Positions 24,889 to 32,307 of a DNA stretch of 64,000 nucleotides are shown here, in pieces (the first letter of the stretch is position 1; each line of letters starts with the position of its first letter). Location of the stretch: positions 75,282-139,281 of the forward strand of contig CAZNDO010000011.1 in the NCBI GenBank assembly GCA_964571855.1. Direction: 5' to 3'. This stretch comes from CAYYFX01 sp964571855. GTDB taxonomy: Bacteria; ARS69. A program made the position numbers and the translations under genes. The notes under the pieces were generated by a model. That model was given only the letters and a program-made list of their open reading frames with translations, made no database searches and was not told where the DNA came from.

Positions 24889-26375
24889 CCGGCGGGATCG
24901 CCTCGCCGCTTCGCCGGGGCCCGTGGCGCTGGGTCCTGCTCGGCGCCCTGCTCCGCGTCCTGTGGCCCGACGGGTTCCTGTTCCGCCAGGACGAGGCGGA
25001 GCACCTCGTGGACAGCTTCGCCGTGTCGCGGGAAGGGGAGCGGCCGGCGCACGCGTGGCCGTCGTCCGCCGGCCTGCCGAACGGGCCGGGGTACCTGTAC
25101 TTCCTCGCGGCGATCACCGCGTTCACCACGGACCCGCGCGCGGCGCAGGGCGCGATCACGCTGCTGAACGTCGCGGCGCTCGCGCTGTCGGTGCCGCTGC
25201 TGCGCCGGTGGCTGCCGCGGCCGCGCGACGCGGAGGCGGCGGTGGCGGTGTACGCCGCCTCGCCCGTGGCCATCTGGTTCTCGCGCAAGATCTGGGATCC
25301 GTGCCTGCTCCCCGTGCTGGCGGTGCCCGCGCTCCTCCTGGCCACGCGCGCACGGGCGGCGCCGCGCGCGCGCACGGCCGCGCTGTTCCTGCCGCCGCTG
25401 CTCGCCGTCCTCGTGCAGGTGCACCAGTCCGCGGTGTTCTTCGCGATCCTCGTGGCGGCGGTCGCCGCGCCGCCGCTCGTCCGGGGCGCGAAGGCGGCGC
25501 TCGCGGTCGGGGTCGCGGCGGGCGCCGTGCTGCTCGCGCCGTATGCGCGCTTCGTGCTGGAGGCCGCCGCGCGCGGCGAGCTGGCGGTGCGCACGCGCTC
25601 CGCCGGGCCGGACGTGGACGTCCTCACCAACCTCGTGCTCGACGCCACGGGGCACAACATCCTGCAGACCGCGGCGTTCGGCGCCGGCGGGCTGCTCCGC
25701 TGGCCCGTGCCCCCGGTGGGGCTGCTGGTGCACCTCGCCGCCGTGCCCTTCGCCGTCACGTTCGTCCTGGGTTACGCGGAGCTCGTCCGGCCGCGCACGG
25801 ACGCGCTCGCCGGCCCGGCGCGCCCCATCCTGCGCGTCCTCGCCCTGGGCCTTCCCGCGCTCTTCCTGCTCGCCCGCGTGCAGGGGGCGGCGCACTACTA
25901 CCTCACCATCTGGCCGGTCCTCGCCGCGGTCCTGGTGCTCGGCGCGCGCCGGGCCGCGTCCGGCGCGTCCCCGTGGCTGCGGCGCCTGCCGCCTCCCGCG
26001 GCCCTCGCGGCCCTCGGCGCCGCGTCGTGGCTGCTGTTCCAGAGCTATGTGAGCGCCCACCGGGGGACCCCGAGCTACGGGCTGCCGTACGCGGACCTCG
26101 TGGCCGCGGCCCGCGACGTGCGCGACGCCGCCCGCGCCGCCGGCCTGGGCACGCCGGAAGCCCCGCTGCGCCTCGCCGTGGAGGTCCCGCGCGATCGCGG
26201 CCCGCTGCCGTGGCAGTACCGCTACGTCCTGGAGCACCGCCTCGGCGTGGCCGTGCGCGCCCCGGCCCCGGGCGAGTCGCCGCACCTGGTGCTGCGGGTC
26301 GACTGGGGGGACAACGGCCCCGTCGTGCTCGGGCCCGTCCCCACGGGCGCGTGGGAGATCGTGGCCGGGCCGTGA
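24885..26375 (+). CDS. Polytopic membrane protein, GT-C/ArnT-like glycosyltransferase
   Basis: About 496 residues with ten or more hydrophobic segments. An early FRQDEAEH element after the first membrane span matches the acidic D/E motif in the first periplasmic loop of GT-C (ArnT/PMT-like) glycosyltransferases. A lumenal AYRxPN-like region is replaced by HAWPSSAGLPNGPGYLYF. It would transfer a sugar from a polyprenyl-phosphate donor. No ATG, GTG or TTG lies between the upstream stop and the essential first loop. The CTG at 24,885 overlaps the previous stop (CTGA) and is taken as a provisional start; a GTG near 25,008 would remove the key motif. The soluble C-terminal 120 residues are unassigned. 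Confidence 0.65.
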   Translation: MTGGIASPLRRGPWRWVLLGALLRVLWPDGFLFRQDEAEHLVDSFAVSREGERPAHAWPSSAGLPNGPGYLYFLAAITAFTTDPRAAQGAITLLNVAALALSVPLLRRWLPRPRDAEAAVAVYAASPVAIWFSRKIWDPCLLPVLAVPALLLATRARAAPRARTAALFLPPLLAVLVQVHQSAVFFAILVAAVAAPPLVRGAKAALAVGVAAGAVLLAPYARFVLEAAARGELAVRTRSAGPDVDVLTNLVLDATGHNILQTAAFGAGGLLRWPVPPVGLLVHLAAVPFAVTFVLGYAELVRPRTDALAGPARPILRVLALGLPALFLLARVQGAAHYYLTIWPVLAAVLVLGARRAASGASPWLRRLPPPAALAALGAASWLLFQSYVSAHRGTPSYGLPYADLVAAARDVRDAARAAGLGTPEAPLRLAVEVPRDRGPLPWQYRYVLEHRLGVAVRAPAPGESPHLVLRVDWGDNGPVVLGPVPTGAWEIVAGP

Positions 26376-26432
26376 CGACCGCCCCGCGCATCGCGTGCTA
26401 TCCTGCGCGGCCGTTCCCCCGCGGAGCCTCCG

Positions 26433-26906
26433 ATGACCGCCGAAGCCGTGAAGCTCATCACGTCCAACCGCCGGGCGCGGCACGACTACGCCATCCTCGA
26501 CACCTTCGAGGCCGGGCTGGTGTTGACCGGGACGGAGGTGAAGTCGCTGCGGGACGGCAAGGCCAGCCTGCAGGAGGCGTACGCCCGCGTCGACCGGGAC
26601 GAGATCTGGCTGGTGGGCATGCACGTTCCCGAGTACAGCCACGGGAACCGGCAGAACCACGAGCCCACGCGCACGCGCAAGCTGCTGCTGCACCGCAAGG
26701 AGATTGAGCGGCTCCGCGGGTTGCTGGAGCAGAAGGGGCTCACGCTGGTGCCGCTGCGCCTGTACTGGAAGGACGGGCGGGCGAAGGTGGAGCTGGGCCT
26801 GGGGCGCGGCAAGAAGGACTACGACCGCCGGCAGGACGTGGCGAAGCGCGAGGCGCAGCGCGAGATCGAGCGCGCCATGTCCCGGCGGACGCGGGGGAAC
26901 GAGTGA
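26433..26906 (+). CDS. smpB: SsrA-binding protein SmpB
   Basis: SmpB binds tmRNA and delivers it to stalled ribosomes for trans-translation. The 157-residue protein shows the full family pattern. The start is ITSNRRARHDYAIL; the RNA-binding barrel includes EAGLVLTGTEVKSLRDG and LQEAYARV; then come HVPEYSHGN and RTRKLLLHRKEI. The basic C-terminal tail begins KVELGLGRGKKDYDRRQ and becomes helical in the decoding centre. Its RNA partner, ssrA, is in the same window at 42,831. ATG is preceded by GCGGAGCC. Confidence 0.97.
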   Translation: MTAEAVKLITSNRRARHDYAILDTFEAGLVLTGTEVKSLRDGKASLQEAYARVDRDEIWLVGMHVPEYSHGNRQNHEPTRTRKLLLHRKEIERLRGLLEQKGLTLVPLRLYWKDGRAKVELGLGRGKKDYDRRQDVAKREAQREIERAMSRRTRGNE

Positions 26907-26913
26907 GGGCGAC

Positions 26914-28419
26914 GTGCGCGGATTGATCGGCGTCGGCGCCGGGCTGGGGGCAGTGCTGGCCGCGGCGTCCCTGTGGATCGCCGTCGCCGCGGGCGCGGCC
27001 GCCGCCGCATCCACCGAGGAGGTCGAGGGGCTGCTCCGCACGAGCGACCGTCCCGAGGGCCGGCCCATCCCGGTGGCGCGGCTCGACGGCGTGGACTACC
27101 TGGACCTGCGCGACGTGGCGCTCGTGGCGCGCGCCACCAAGTACTGGCGCGCGGAGCTCGGCAAGATGGTCCTGAAGGTGGGCGAGCGCCGCGTCACGCT
27201 CACCGTCGGCAGCCCGTACGTGCAGGTCGACCAGGCGGGGACGAACCTCCTCGCGCCGGTGGTGTGGCACCGCGGGCGCATCTTCGTGCCGGCGCGGCTC
27301 GTCACCGAGGTCCTCGATCCCCTGATCCCGGAGCGGGTCCAGTGGGCGCGCGACGCGCGCGAGCTGCGCGTCGTGCGCGGCGACGCGAACGTCCTGGGGC
27401 TGCACTGGGACCTGCGCGGCGGGAGCACGGTGGTGGCGCTGCGGATCACCGAGGAGCTCGGCGGCGAGGTGGCTCGCGAGGGCCGCCGCTGCGTCGTCCA
27501 CGTCCCGGGCGCGCGTCTGGCGGAGTCCATGCCCGCGCGCTCGAAGGGCATCGGTCTCGTGGACAGCGTGGAGGTGGCCGCCGACCCGGCCGGCGCGCGG
27601 CTCACGTTCTGGCTGGACGGCGCGGCCGGTCCGGCGGAGCTCGTCGCGCGTCCGGCTCCGCCGCGGCTCGAGCTGGTGGTCGCCTCGCCGGAGGCCGCGG
27701 ACGTGCTGCCCGACGCGGAGTTCCAGGAAGCCGTGACCGTTCCGGCGGAACGCCCCGTGCGCGTGATCGTTCTGGATGCGGGGCACGGCGGCTCCGACGA
27801 GGGCGCGAAGTCCGAGGGCGGCCTGGCGGAGAAGGAGGTCACGCTGGCGCTGGCGAAGCGCGCGCGCGATCTCCTGGCGGCCGACGGCTTCCGGGTCGTC
27901 CTCACGCGCGACCGCGACACCTTCGTGGCCCCGGAGGCGCGCGCGCTCGTGGCGAACCGGGAGGACGCCGACGTGTTCGTCTCCCTGCACGCGAACGCGT
28001 GGTTCGATCCCGACCTCGAGGGCTTCGGGCTGGGCGTCTCGTCCGCGCCTGCCGCGCCCGCGGCGGATCCCCTCACGCCGCGCCCCTGGGGCGCGCGCGA
28101 CGCCACGGCCGTCCGGGGCTCGGAGCTCCTGGCGGACCTCCTGTCCACGCAGCTCGCGAAGGAGACGGCCCGCCCGAACCGCGGCGTGCGAGCCGCGGCG
28201 TGGGCTCCGCTCGCGGGCGTGTCCACCGCGGCCGTCGTGGTGGAGTGCGGGTTCCTCACGAACGAGGGGGACGCGAAGCGTCTCGGCGATCCCGCCTTCC
28301 GGGACAAGGTGGCCGCGGCGGTGGCGGGGGCCGTGCGGGCGTATCGCGACGCCGTGGCTGCCGCCCTGGGCGCCGCCGCGCTGGATGCGGGCGATCCCCT
28401 CGGGGAGGACGCGCCGTGA
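26914..28419 (+). CDS. N-acetylmuramoyl-L-alanine amidase with N-terminal stalk domain
   Basis: The 501-residue secreted protein has a signal peptide or anchor (about 4-30), then a copper-amine-oxidase-N-like stalk (about 45-170) and an AMIN-like region. The Amidase_3 catalytic domain follows (about 285-485). Zinc ligands and catalytic residues are visible: LDAGHGGSDEGA (His), GLAEKEVTLALA (Glu), VSLHAN (His) and VVVECGFLTN (Glu). It cleaves the amide between MurNAc and L-Ala in peptidoglycan. GTG at 26,914 follows GAGGG; an alternative longer frame runs into smpB. Its stop overlaps the next gene. Confidence 0.88.
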   Translation: MRGLIGVGAGLGAVLAAASLWIAVAAGAAAAASTEEVEGLLRTSDRPEGRPIPVARLDGVDYLDLRDVALVARATKYWRAELGKMVLKVGERRVTLTVGSPYVQVDQAGTNLLAPVVWHRGRIFVPARLVTEVLDPLIPERVQWARDARELRVVRGDANVLGLHWDLRGGSTVVALRITEELGGEVAREGRRCVVHVPGARLAESMPARSKGIGLVDSVEVAADPAGARLTFWLDGAAGPAELVARPAPPRLELVVASPEAADVLPDAEFQEAVTVPAERPVRVIVLDAGHGGSDEGAKSEGGLAEKEVTLALAKRARDLLAADGFRVVLTRDRDTFVAPEARALVANREDADVFVSLHANAWFDPDLEGFGLGVSSAPAAPAADPLTPRPWGARDATAVRGSELLADLLSTQLAKETARPNRGVRAAAWAPLAGVSTAAVVVECGFLTNEGDAKRLGDPAFRDKVAAAVAGAVRAYRDAVAAALGAAALDAGDPLGEDAP

Positions 28420-28994
28420 GCGGGATGGAACCGGTCGAGGGCGGCCGCAACGAGACGCGCCGCTGGTGGATCACGGGGGCGGTGGCGTCCGTCACTCTTT
28501 TCGCCGTGGTGCTGTGGGGCCTCACCGTGGCGTTGCGGCGCGAGCGCGTGGAGATCGCGCCGCCCGGCGAGGACCTGCCCGCCGGGTCGCGCACGGTGGA
28601 GTTGCGGCTTCCGGCCCCGGATGGCGAGATCACCGCGGAGCGCCGGGAGGTCCTGGGCGGGGAGACCCTGGAAGGGGACGTGCGGCGCGTGGTGGAGGAG
28701 CTCATCCGCGGCAGCGACGAGGGCCTGCACCCGTTGCCGCCGTCCACGCGACTCCTCAACGTGTTCTTCGATGGCGAGGGGGGCCTCGTCCTGGACTTCT
28801 CGGACGACCTGCGCACGGATCACCCGGGCGGGTCGGCCGCCGAGTCGGCCACGCTGCGCTGCCTCGTGGGAACGATCGCCGCGAACTTCGCCGCGGTCGA
28901 GGACGTGACGCTGCTCGTGGACGGCGAGCCCGTGCCCACGCTCGCGGGGCACACGGACCTGTCCGCGCCGCTGGACGTGGACGACTACCGCTAG
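28416..28994 (+). CDS. GerMN-domain membrane-anchored protein
   Basis: The 192-residue protein has one N-terminal membrane segment (about 17-38) and a GerMN domain (about 55-180): VELRLPAPDG, then a VRRVVEELIRG helix, LLNVFFDGEGGLVLDFS and the IAANFAAVEDVTLLVDGEPV ending. GerMN domains bind or shape peptidoglycan in spore-forming Firmicutes but are widespread as lipoproteins elsewhere. GTG overlaps the amidase stop, so the pair probably forms a cell-wall remodelling unit. A nearby in-frame ATG at 28,425 is less likely because GGAGGAC is spaced for the GTG. Confidence 0.8.
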   Translation: MSGMEPVEGGRNETRRWWITGAVASVTLFAVVLWGLTVALRRERVEIAPPGEDLPAGSRTVELRLPAPDGEITAERREVLGGETLEGDVRRVVEELIRGSDEGLHPLPPSTRLLNVFFDGEGGLVLDFSDDLRTDHPGGSAAESATLRCLVGTIAANFAAVEDVTLLVDGEPVPTLAGHTDLSAPLDVDDYR

Positions 28995-29047
28995 CCGCGC
29001 CCGCCTGGGCCGGGAACCGCTGCCGCCCCGCGCGGCGAGGAGGGACG

Positions 29048-29761
29048 ATGATCCGACCGGACGGGCGGGCCGCCGACGCGCTGCGCCCCGTGACGCTCGA
29101 GACGAAGGTGGCGAAGCACGCGGAGGGCTCCTGCCTGGTCGCGATGGGGGAGACGCGCGTCCTGTGCACGGCGTCCGTGGAGGACGGCGTGCCCGCGTTC
29201 CTGCGCGGGAAGAGCCAGGGCTGGGTGACCGCGGAGTACGGCATGCTGCCGCGCAGCACCACGACGCGGTCGCGCCGCAGCCTCACCGGCGGGCGCACGC
29301 TGGAGATCCAGCGCCTCATCGGCCGCTCGCTGCGCGCGGTGTGCGACCTCGAGGCCGTGGGCGATCGCACGGTCACGCTGGACTGCGACGTCCTGCAGGC
29401 GGACGGCGGCACCCGCACCGCGGCCATCACGGGCGCGTGCGTGGCGTTCTTCGAGGCGTGCGACTGGATGCGGCGCACCGACCGGATCACGCGCTGGCCC
29501 CTGAAGGAGCTGGTGGCCGCGGTGTCCGTGGGCGTCGTGGAGGGCGCGCCGCTGCTGGACCTGCCCTACGTGGAGGACTCCAACGCCGAGGTGGACATGA
29601 ACGTGGTGATGACCGCGGGCGGCCACTTCGTGGAGATCCAGGGCACGGCGGAGGCCGCGCCGTTCGACGACGCTCGCCTCGCCGAGATGCTGGCGCTGGC
29701 GCGGCGCGGCATCGCCTCGCTCGTGGGCGCGCAGCGCAAGGTCCTCGGGCTGGACGAGTAG
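29048..29761 (+). CDS. rph: Ribonuclease PH
   Basis: RNase PH trims 3' ends of tRNA precursors phosphorolytically. The 237-residue protein is full length and highly conserved: RPDGRAADALRPV at the start, then CTASVEDGVPAFLRGKSQGW and TAEYGMLPRSTTTR, where phosphate and RNA bind. TLEIQRLIGRSLRAV, LDCDVLQADGGTRTAAITGA and the DLPYVEDSNAEVDMNVVMT core follow. ATG at 29,048 follows AGGAGGGA. Its stop overlaps the rdgB start by one base. Confidence 0.97.
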   Translation: MIRPDGRAADALRPVTLETKVAKHAEGSCLVAMGETRVLCTASVEDGVPAFLRGKSQGWVTAEYGMLPRSTTTRSRRSLTGGRTLEIQRLIGRSLRAVCDLEAVGDRTVTLDCDVLQADGGTRTAAITGACVAFFEACDWMRRTDRITRWPLKELVAAVSVGVVEGAPLLDLPYVEDSNAEVDMNVVMTAGGHFVEIQGTAEAAPFDDARLAEMLALARRGIASLVGAQRKVLGLDE

Positions 29762-30360
29762 TGCGCCCTCCGCGCGTGGTGCTGGCCACGTCGAATCCCG
29801 GGAAGGTGATGGAGCTGGCGCGAGCGTTCCCGGACTGGGAGCTGGTAGGGCTGTCCGCGCATCCGGGCGTGGCGCTGCCGCCGGAAACCGGGACCTCGTT
29901 CGAGGAGAACGCCGCCCTGAAGGCGACGGCCGTGGCCGCGGCCACCGGGCTGCCCGCCCTGGCGGACGACTCCGGCCTGTGCGTGGACGCGCTGGACGGG
30001 GCGCCCGGCGTGCACTCGGCGCGGTACGCGGGGGACGACGGGGATGCGGCGAACCGGGCGAAGCTGCTGGCGGCGCTGCGGGGCGTGCCGCCGCCGGCGC
30101 GCACGGCGCGCTTCGTGTGCGTGCTGGCGCTGTCCACGCCGGCGGGCCGCGTGGAGCGCGTTCGCGGCGAGTGCGCCGGCACGATCCTGGACACCGAGCG
30201 GGGGACCGGCGGGTTCGGCTACGACCCGCTCTTCGTTCCCGGGGGGCACACGCGCACGTTCGCGGAGATGACGGTGGCGGAGAAGGAGCCGCTGTCCCAC
30301 CGCGGCCGGGCGATCGTCCTGGCGCGGGAGCGGTTCCGGCCGCCGGGCGGAGGGGCGTGA
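29761..30360 (+). CDS. rdgB: XTP/dITP pyrophosphatase (RdgB/HAM1)
   Basis: This house-cleaning enzyme hydrolyses non-canonical purine triphosphates (XTP, dITP, ITP). The 199-residue protein shows the expected VVLATSNPGKVMEL start, FEENAALKA, LADDSGLCVDAL with the catalytic acidic pair, GAPGVHSARYAG, GFGYDPLFVP and the SHRGRAI end. The GTG start overlaps the last base of the rph stop. The rph-rdgB pairing is common in bacteria. Confidence 0.95.
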   Translation: MRPPRVVLATSNPGKVMELARAFPDWELVGLSAHPGVALPPETGTSFEENAALKATAVAAATGLPALADDSGLCVDALDGAPGVHSARYAGDDGDAANRAKLLAALRGVPPPARTARFVCVLALSTPAGRVERVRGECAGTILDTERGTGGFGYDPLFVPGGHTRTFAEMTVAEKEPLSHRGRAIVLARERFRPPGGGA

Positions 30361-30373
30361 GGGCCCCGAAGCA

Positions 30374-30450
30374 TGGGGTGGGTGACGGGACTTGAACCCG
30401 CGGCACCCTGATCCACAGTCAGGCGCTCTACCGACTGAGCTACACCCACC
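30374..30450 (-). tRNA. tRNA-His (anticodon GTG)
   Basis: Read on the minus strand, GTGGGTG pairs with CACCCAC. The anticodon stem CCTGA/TCAGG encloses CTGTGGA (anticodon GTG). The extra 5' G opposite discriminator C that marks tRNA-His is present, followed by encoded CCA. Confidence 0.96.
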
Positions 30451-30501
30451 GTTGCTTCATGCCGGGCGTGCCGGCCCCTGCGGGCCGGCCGTTCCGAGGA
30501 C

Positions 30502-30579
30502 TGGCGCGCCCGGCAGGATTCGAACCTGCGACCCACGGCTTAGAAGGCCGTCGCTCTATCCTGGCTGAGCTACGGGCGC
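30502..30579 (-). tRNA. tRNA-Arg (anticodon TCT)
   Basis: On the minus strand, GCGCCCG/CGGGCGC form the acceptor stem. ACGGC/GCCGT encloses CTTCTAA (anticodon TCT). A GTTCGAATC T-arm and encoded CCA complete it. Second of a three-tRNA cluster. Confidence 0.96.
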
Positions 30580-30614
30580 GGGGATCCCGCGCGGGGGCGG
30601 GTCGGACTGCCGGG

Positions 30615-30693
<79 letters not shown>

Positions 30694-30725
30694 CCTCGAC
30701 GCCTTCCTCGAAGCCGAACCCGCGA

Positions 30726-30754
30726 AGGGTACGGTCGGGCCGGAAGGGTGTCAA
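30726..30754 (-). promoter_or_regulatory. Promoter of the tRNA-Pro/Arg/His cluster
   Basis: On the minus strand a perfect TTGACA (plus-strand 30,749-30,754) is 17 bases from TACCCT (30,726-30,731). It lies 33 bases upstream of the tRNA-Pro 5' end, as expected for a stable-RNA promoter. Confidence 0.65.
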
Positions 30755-30814
30755 GGACGCCCCCCTCGGTATCGGCGCCGGCACCCGCGCGGCGGAACCG
30801 GGGAGCGAAAGGAA

Positions 30815-30844
30815 GCGGCCCCCTTCCTCGCGGAAGGGGGCCGC
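30815..30844 (-). terminator. Intrinsic terminator of the hexahaem cytochrome gene
   Basis: A perfect 13-base-pair stem (30,815-30,827 with 30,832-30,844) has loop TCGC. It starts 27 bases past the cytochrome stop in the direction of its transcription, and on the minus strand is followed by TTCCTTTC. Confidence 0.7.
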
Positions 30845-30870
30845 CCGTACCCGGTGGATCCCGGCGTACC

Positions 30871-31971
30871 CTAGGTGTTCGGGCCGTCGCCGGCGTCCTT
30901 CACGTGGCACTTGTTGCAGAGCGAGCGCTGGTTGTTGACGAACGTGTACTGGTAGTACTTGTTCGTCACGTCGTCCGCCGTCGCGCCGCCGTCCGTGAGC
31001 TGCGGGTGCGAGTCGACGATGAACGTCTCCGCGAAGTCCCAGCGGCCCGCGTCCGGGAAGGCCGTCGCGTGCGCGCGGTGGCAGCTCACGCAGGTGACGC
31101 GGTCGTTCGCGGCCGGGCCCTGCGTGTAGTTGTTCACGTCGGCCGTGGTCAGGTCCACGTTCACGATGTCGAACGGGATCAGGCCCCAGTACGCGGTGGC
31201 CTGGCTGCCGCCGGTCTGGTCGTCCGTGCTCACGTACGCGTTGTAGTTGTCCGCGAGCCCGTTCAGCGGCTCATCCACGGGGTGCACGAAGTTCGTGGTG
31301 TTGTCGCTGTGGAAGTTCGTGTGGCAGTTCGCGCACCAGTCGCTGATGCCCGACTTGTAGATCGTGTGCTGGGCGTTCGTCTCGTTGCCGCCGCCGCCCA
31401 CGTAGGTGCGCCGCGAGTCGCCCTTCGCGATCGGGGCGTTGGACGGGAAGTTGTAGCGGCCGCCCACGTAGATCGGGCCCTGTCCGGTGTTCCCGTACAG
31501 GATGCGGAAGTTCTGGTTGCCGTGCGGATCGTGGCAGGAGGTGCAGGTCAGCCAGTCGCTGTCGAACGTGCCGCCGGGGGCGGTGAGCAGCGTCTGATCG
31601 GCCGCGATGCCGTTCGCCGGCGAGATCACGTTGTGGCCGTGGCTGTCACCCGTGCTCTCCACGTTGCTGCCGTGGGACGTCCAAGTGAAGGTCTTGGTGA
31701 GCCAGTAGAAGTCGCCGCCCGGACCGTAGCCCGTGCCGCCCAGGAACTGGCCATAGGCCGCGTGGCAGGCGAGGCAGGCATCCGTGGAGTTGGCGGCCTT
31801 CAGCAGGTAGGCATGGCCGCCGGCGTCGGTGATCAGGGCGCCGTCCTGGCTGTTGTGCATCGTATGGCAACCCGCGCACTCCGCCACGCCAGCACTGTGG
31901 AAGGCGAAGGCGCTGGGCGTCACCAGGAGGAGGCTGAGGATCGCCGCCGTGACGAGTTTCGCGCGCATCAT
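30871..31971 (-). CDS. Secreted hexahaem c-type cytochrome
   Basis: The 366-residue protein has a signal peptide (about 1-23, SAFA-F) and six haem-binding motifs: CAGCH, CLACH, CTSCH, CANCH, CVSCH and CNKCH. Widely spaced histidines could serve as distal ligands. CTSCHDPHG and CVSCHRAH resemble the doubled-CXXCH family. A predicted electron carrier in the periplasm or on the cell surface. It is transcribed away from the 42-haem operon, with a 336-base shared upstream region. ATG at 31,971 is followed at once by a second ATG; AGGAGA lies about 8 bases upstream. A strong hairpin terminator follows the stop. Confidence 0.9.
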   Translation of the reverse strand: MMRAKLVTAAILSLLLVTPSAFAFHSAGVAECAGCHTMHNSQDGALITDAGGHAYLLKAANSTDACLACHAAYGQFLGGTGYGPGGDFYWLTKTFTWTSHGSNVESTGDSHGHNVISPANGIAADQTLLTAPGGTFDSDWLTCTSCHDPHGNQNFRILYGNTGQGPIYVGGRYNFPSNAPIAKGDSRRTYVGGGGNETNAQHTIYKSGISDWCANCHTNFHSDNTTNFVHPVDEPLNGLADNYNAYVSTDDQTGGSQATAYWGLIPFDIVNVDLTTADVNNYTQGPAANDRVTCVSCHRAHATAFPDAGRWDFAETFIVDSHPQLTDGGATADDVTNKYYQYTFVNNQRSLCNKCHVKDAGDGPNT

Positions 31972-32307
31972 GTGTGGACTCTCCTGTTAGGGCACTGCTC
32001 GGGACCAACCAGGAACTTCTCGGGAGACCGCGCTGCCTGGGTGTGCTTCCGGTCTCCGGAGACCCATTCCTGGATATAAGACTACTGGGTCGCCTTTTGT
32101 CATACAAGACCCGGCCGTGACATTTCTATGACCGATATATCCCGTTACAGGGTGAACGTGACGAAATTCTCATTCCCGTCGGTGCCGATCCCCGGCTGGC
32201 AGTTGAAGTCCGGCCGCTCGGCTCTTCCACCGGCGCGCCGGCGGGTATATTGCCCGGGACCGATACCGGATCATGAGATCCGATTTCCCCGATCGCCGGG
32301 TGTGCCG
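31972..32307. promoter_or_regulatory. Divergent control region with a 14-base perfect palindrome
   Basis: This 336-base gap separates the hexahaem cytochrome (minus) from the barrel-protein operon (plus) and is noticeably richer in A/T between about 32,065 and 32,180. It holds a perfect palindrome GGTCTCCGGAGACC (32,051-32,064), located in the leader of the cytochrome gene. A second partial copy GGGAGACC lies at 32,021-32,028. These could be operator half-sites. No riboswitch family was recognised and no gene is seen. Confidence 0.45.
32246..32251 (+). promoter_or_regulatory. Candidate -10 element for the barrel/cytochrome operon
   Basis: TATATT preceded by GGG lies 57 bases before the ATG at 32,308, in otherwise GC-rich sequence. 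It matches the -10 consensus at five of six positions. No convincing -35 is seen at 16-18 bases upstream. Confidence 0.4.

Noticed and set aside
31972..32110. A c-di-GMP riboswitch in the leader of the hexahaem cytochrome
   Set aside because: Such switches occur before cytochromes in other bacteria, but the GEMM core sequences could not be found here.
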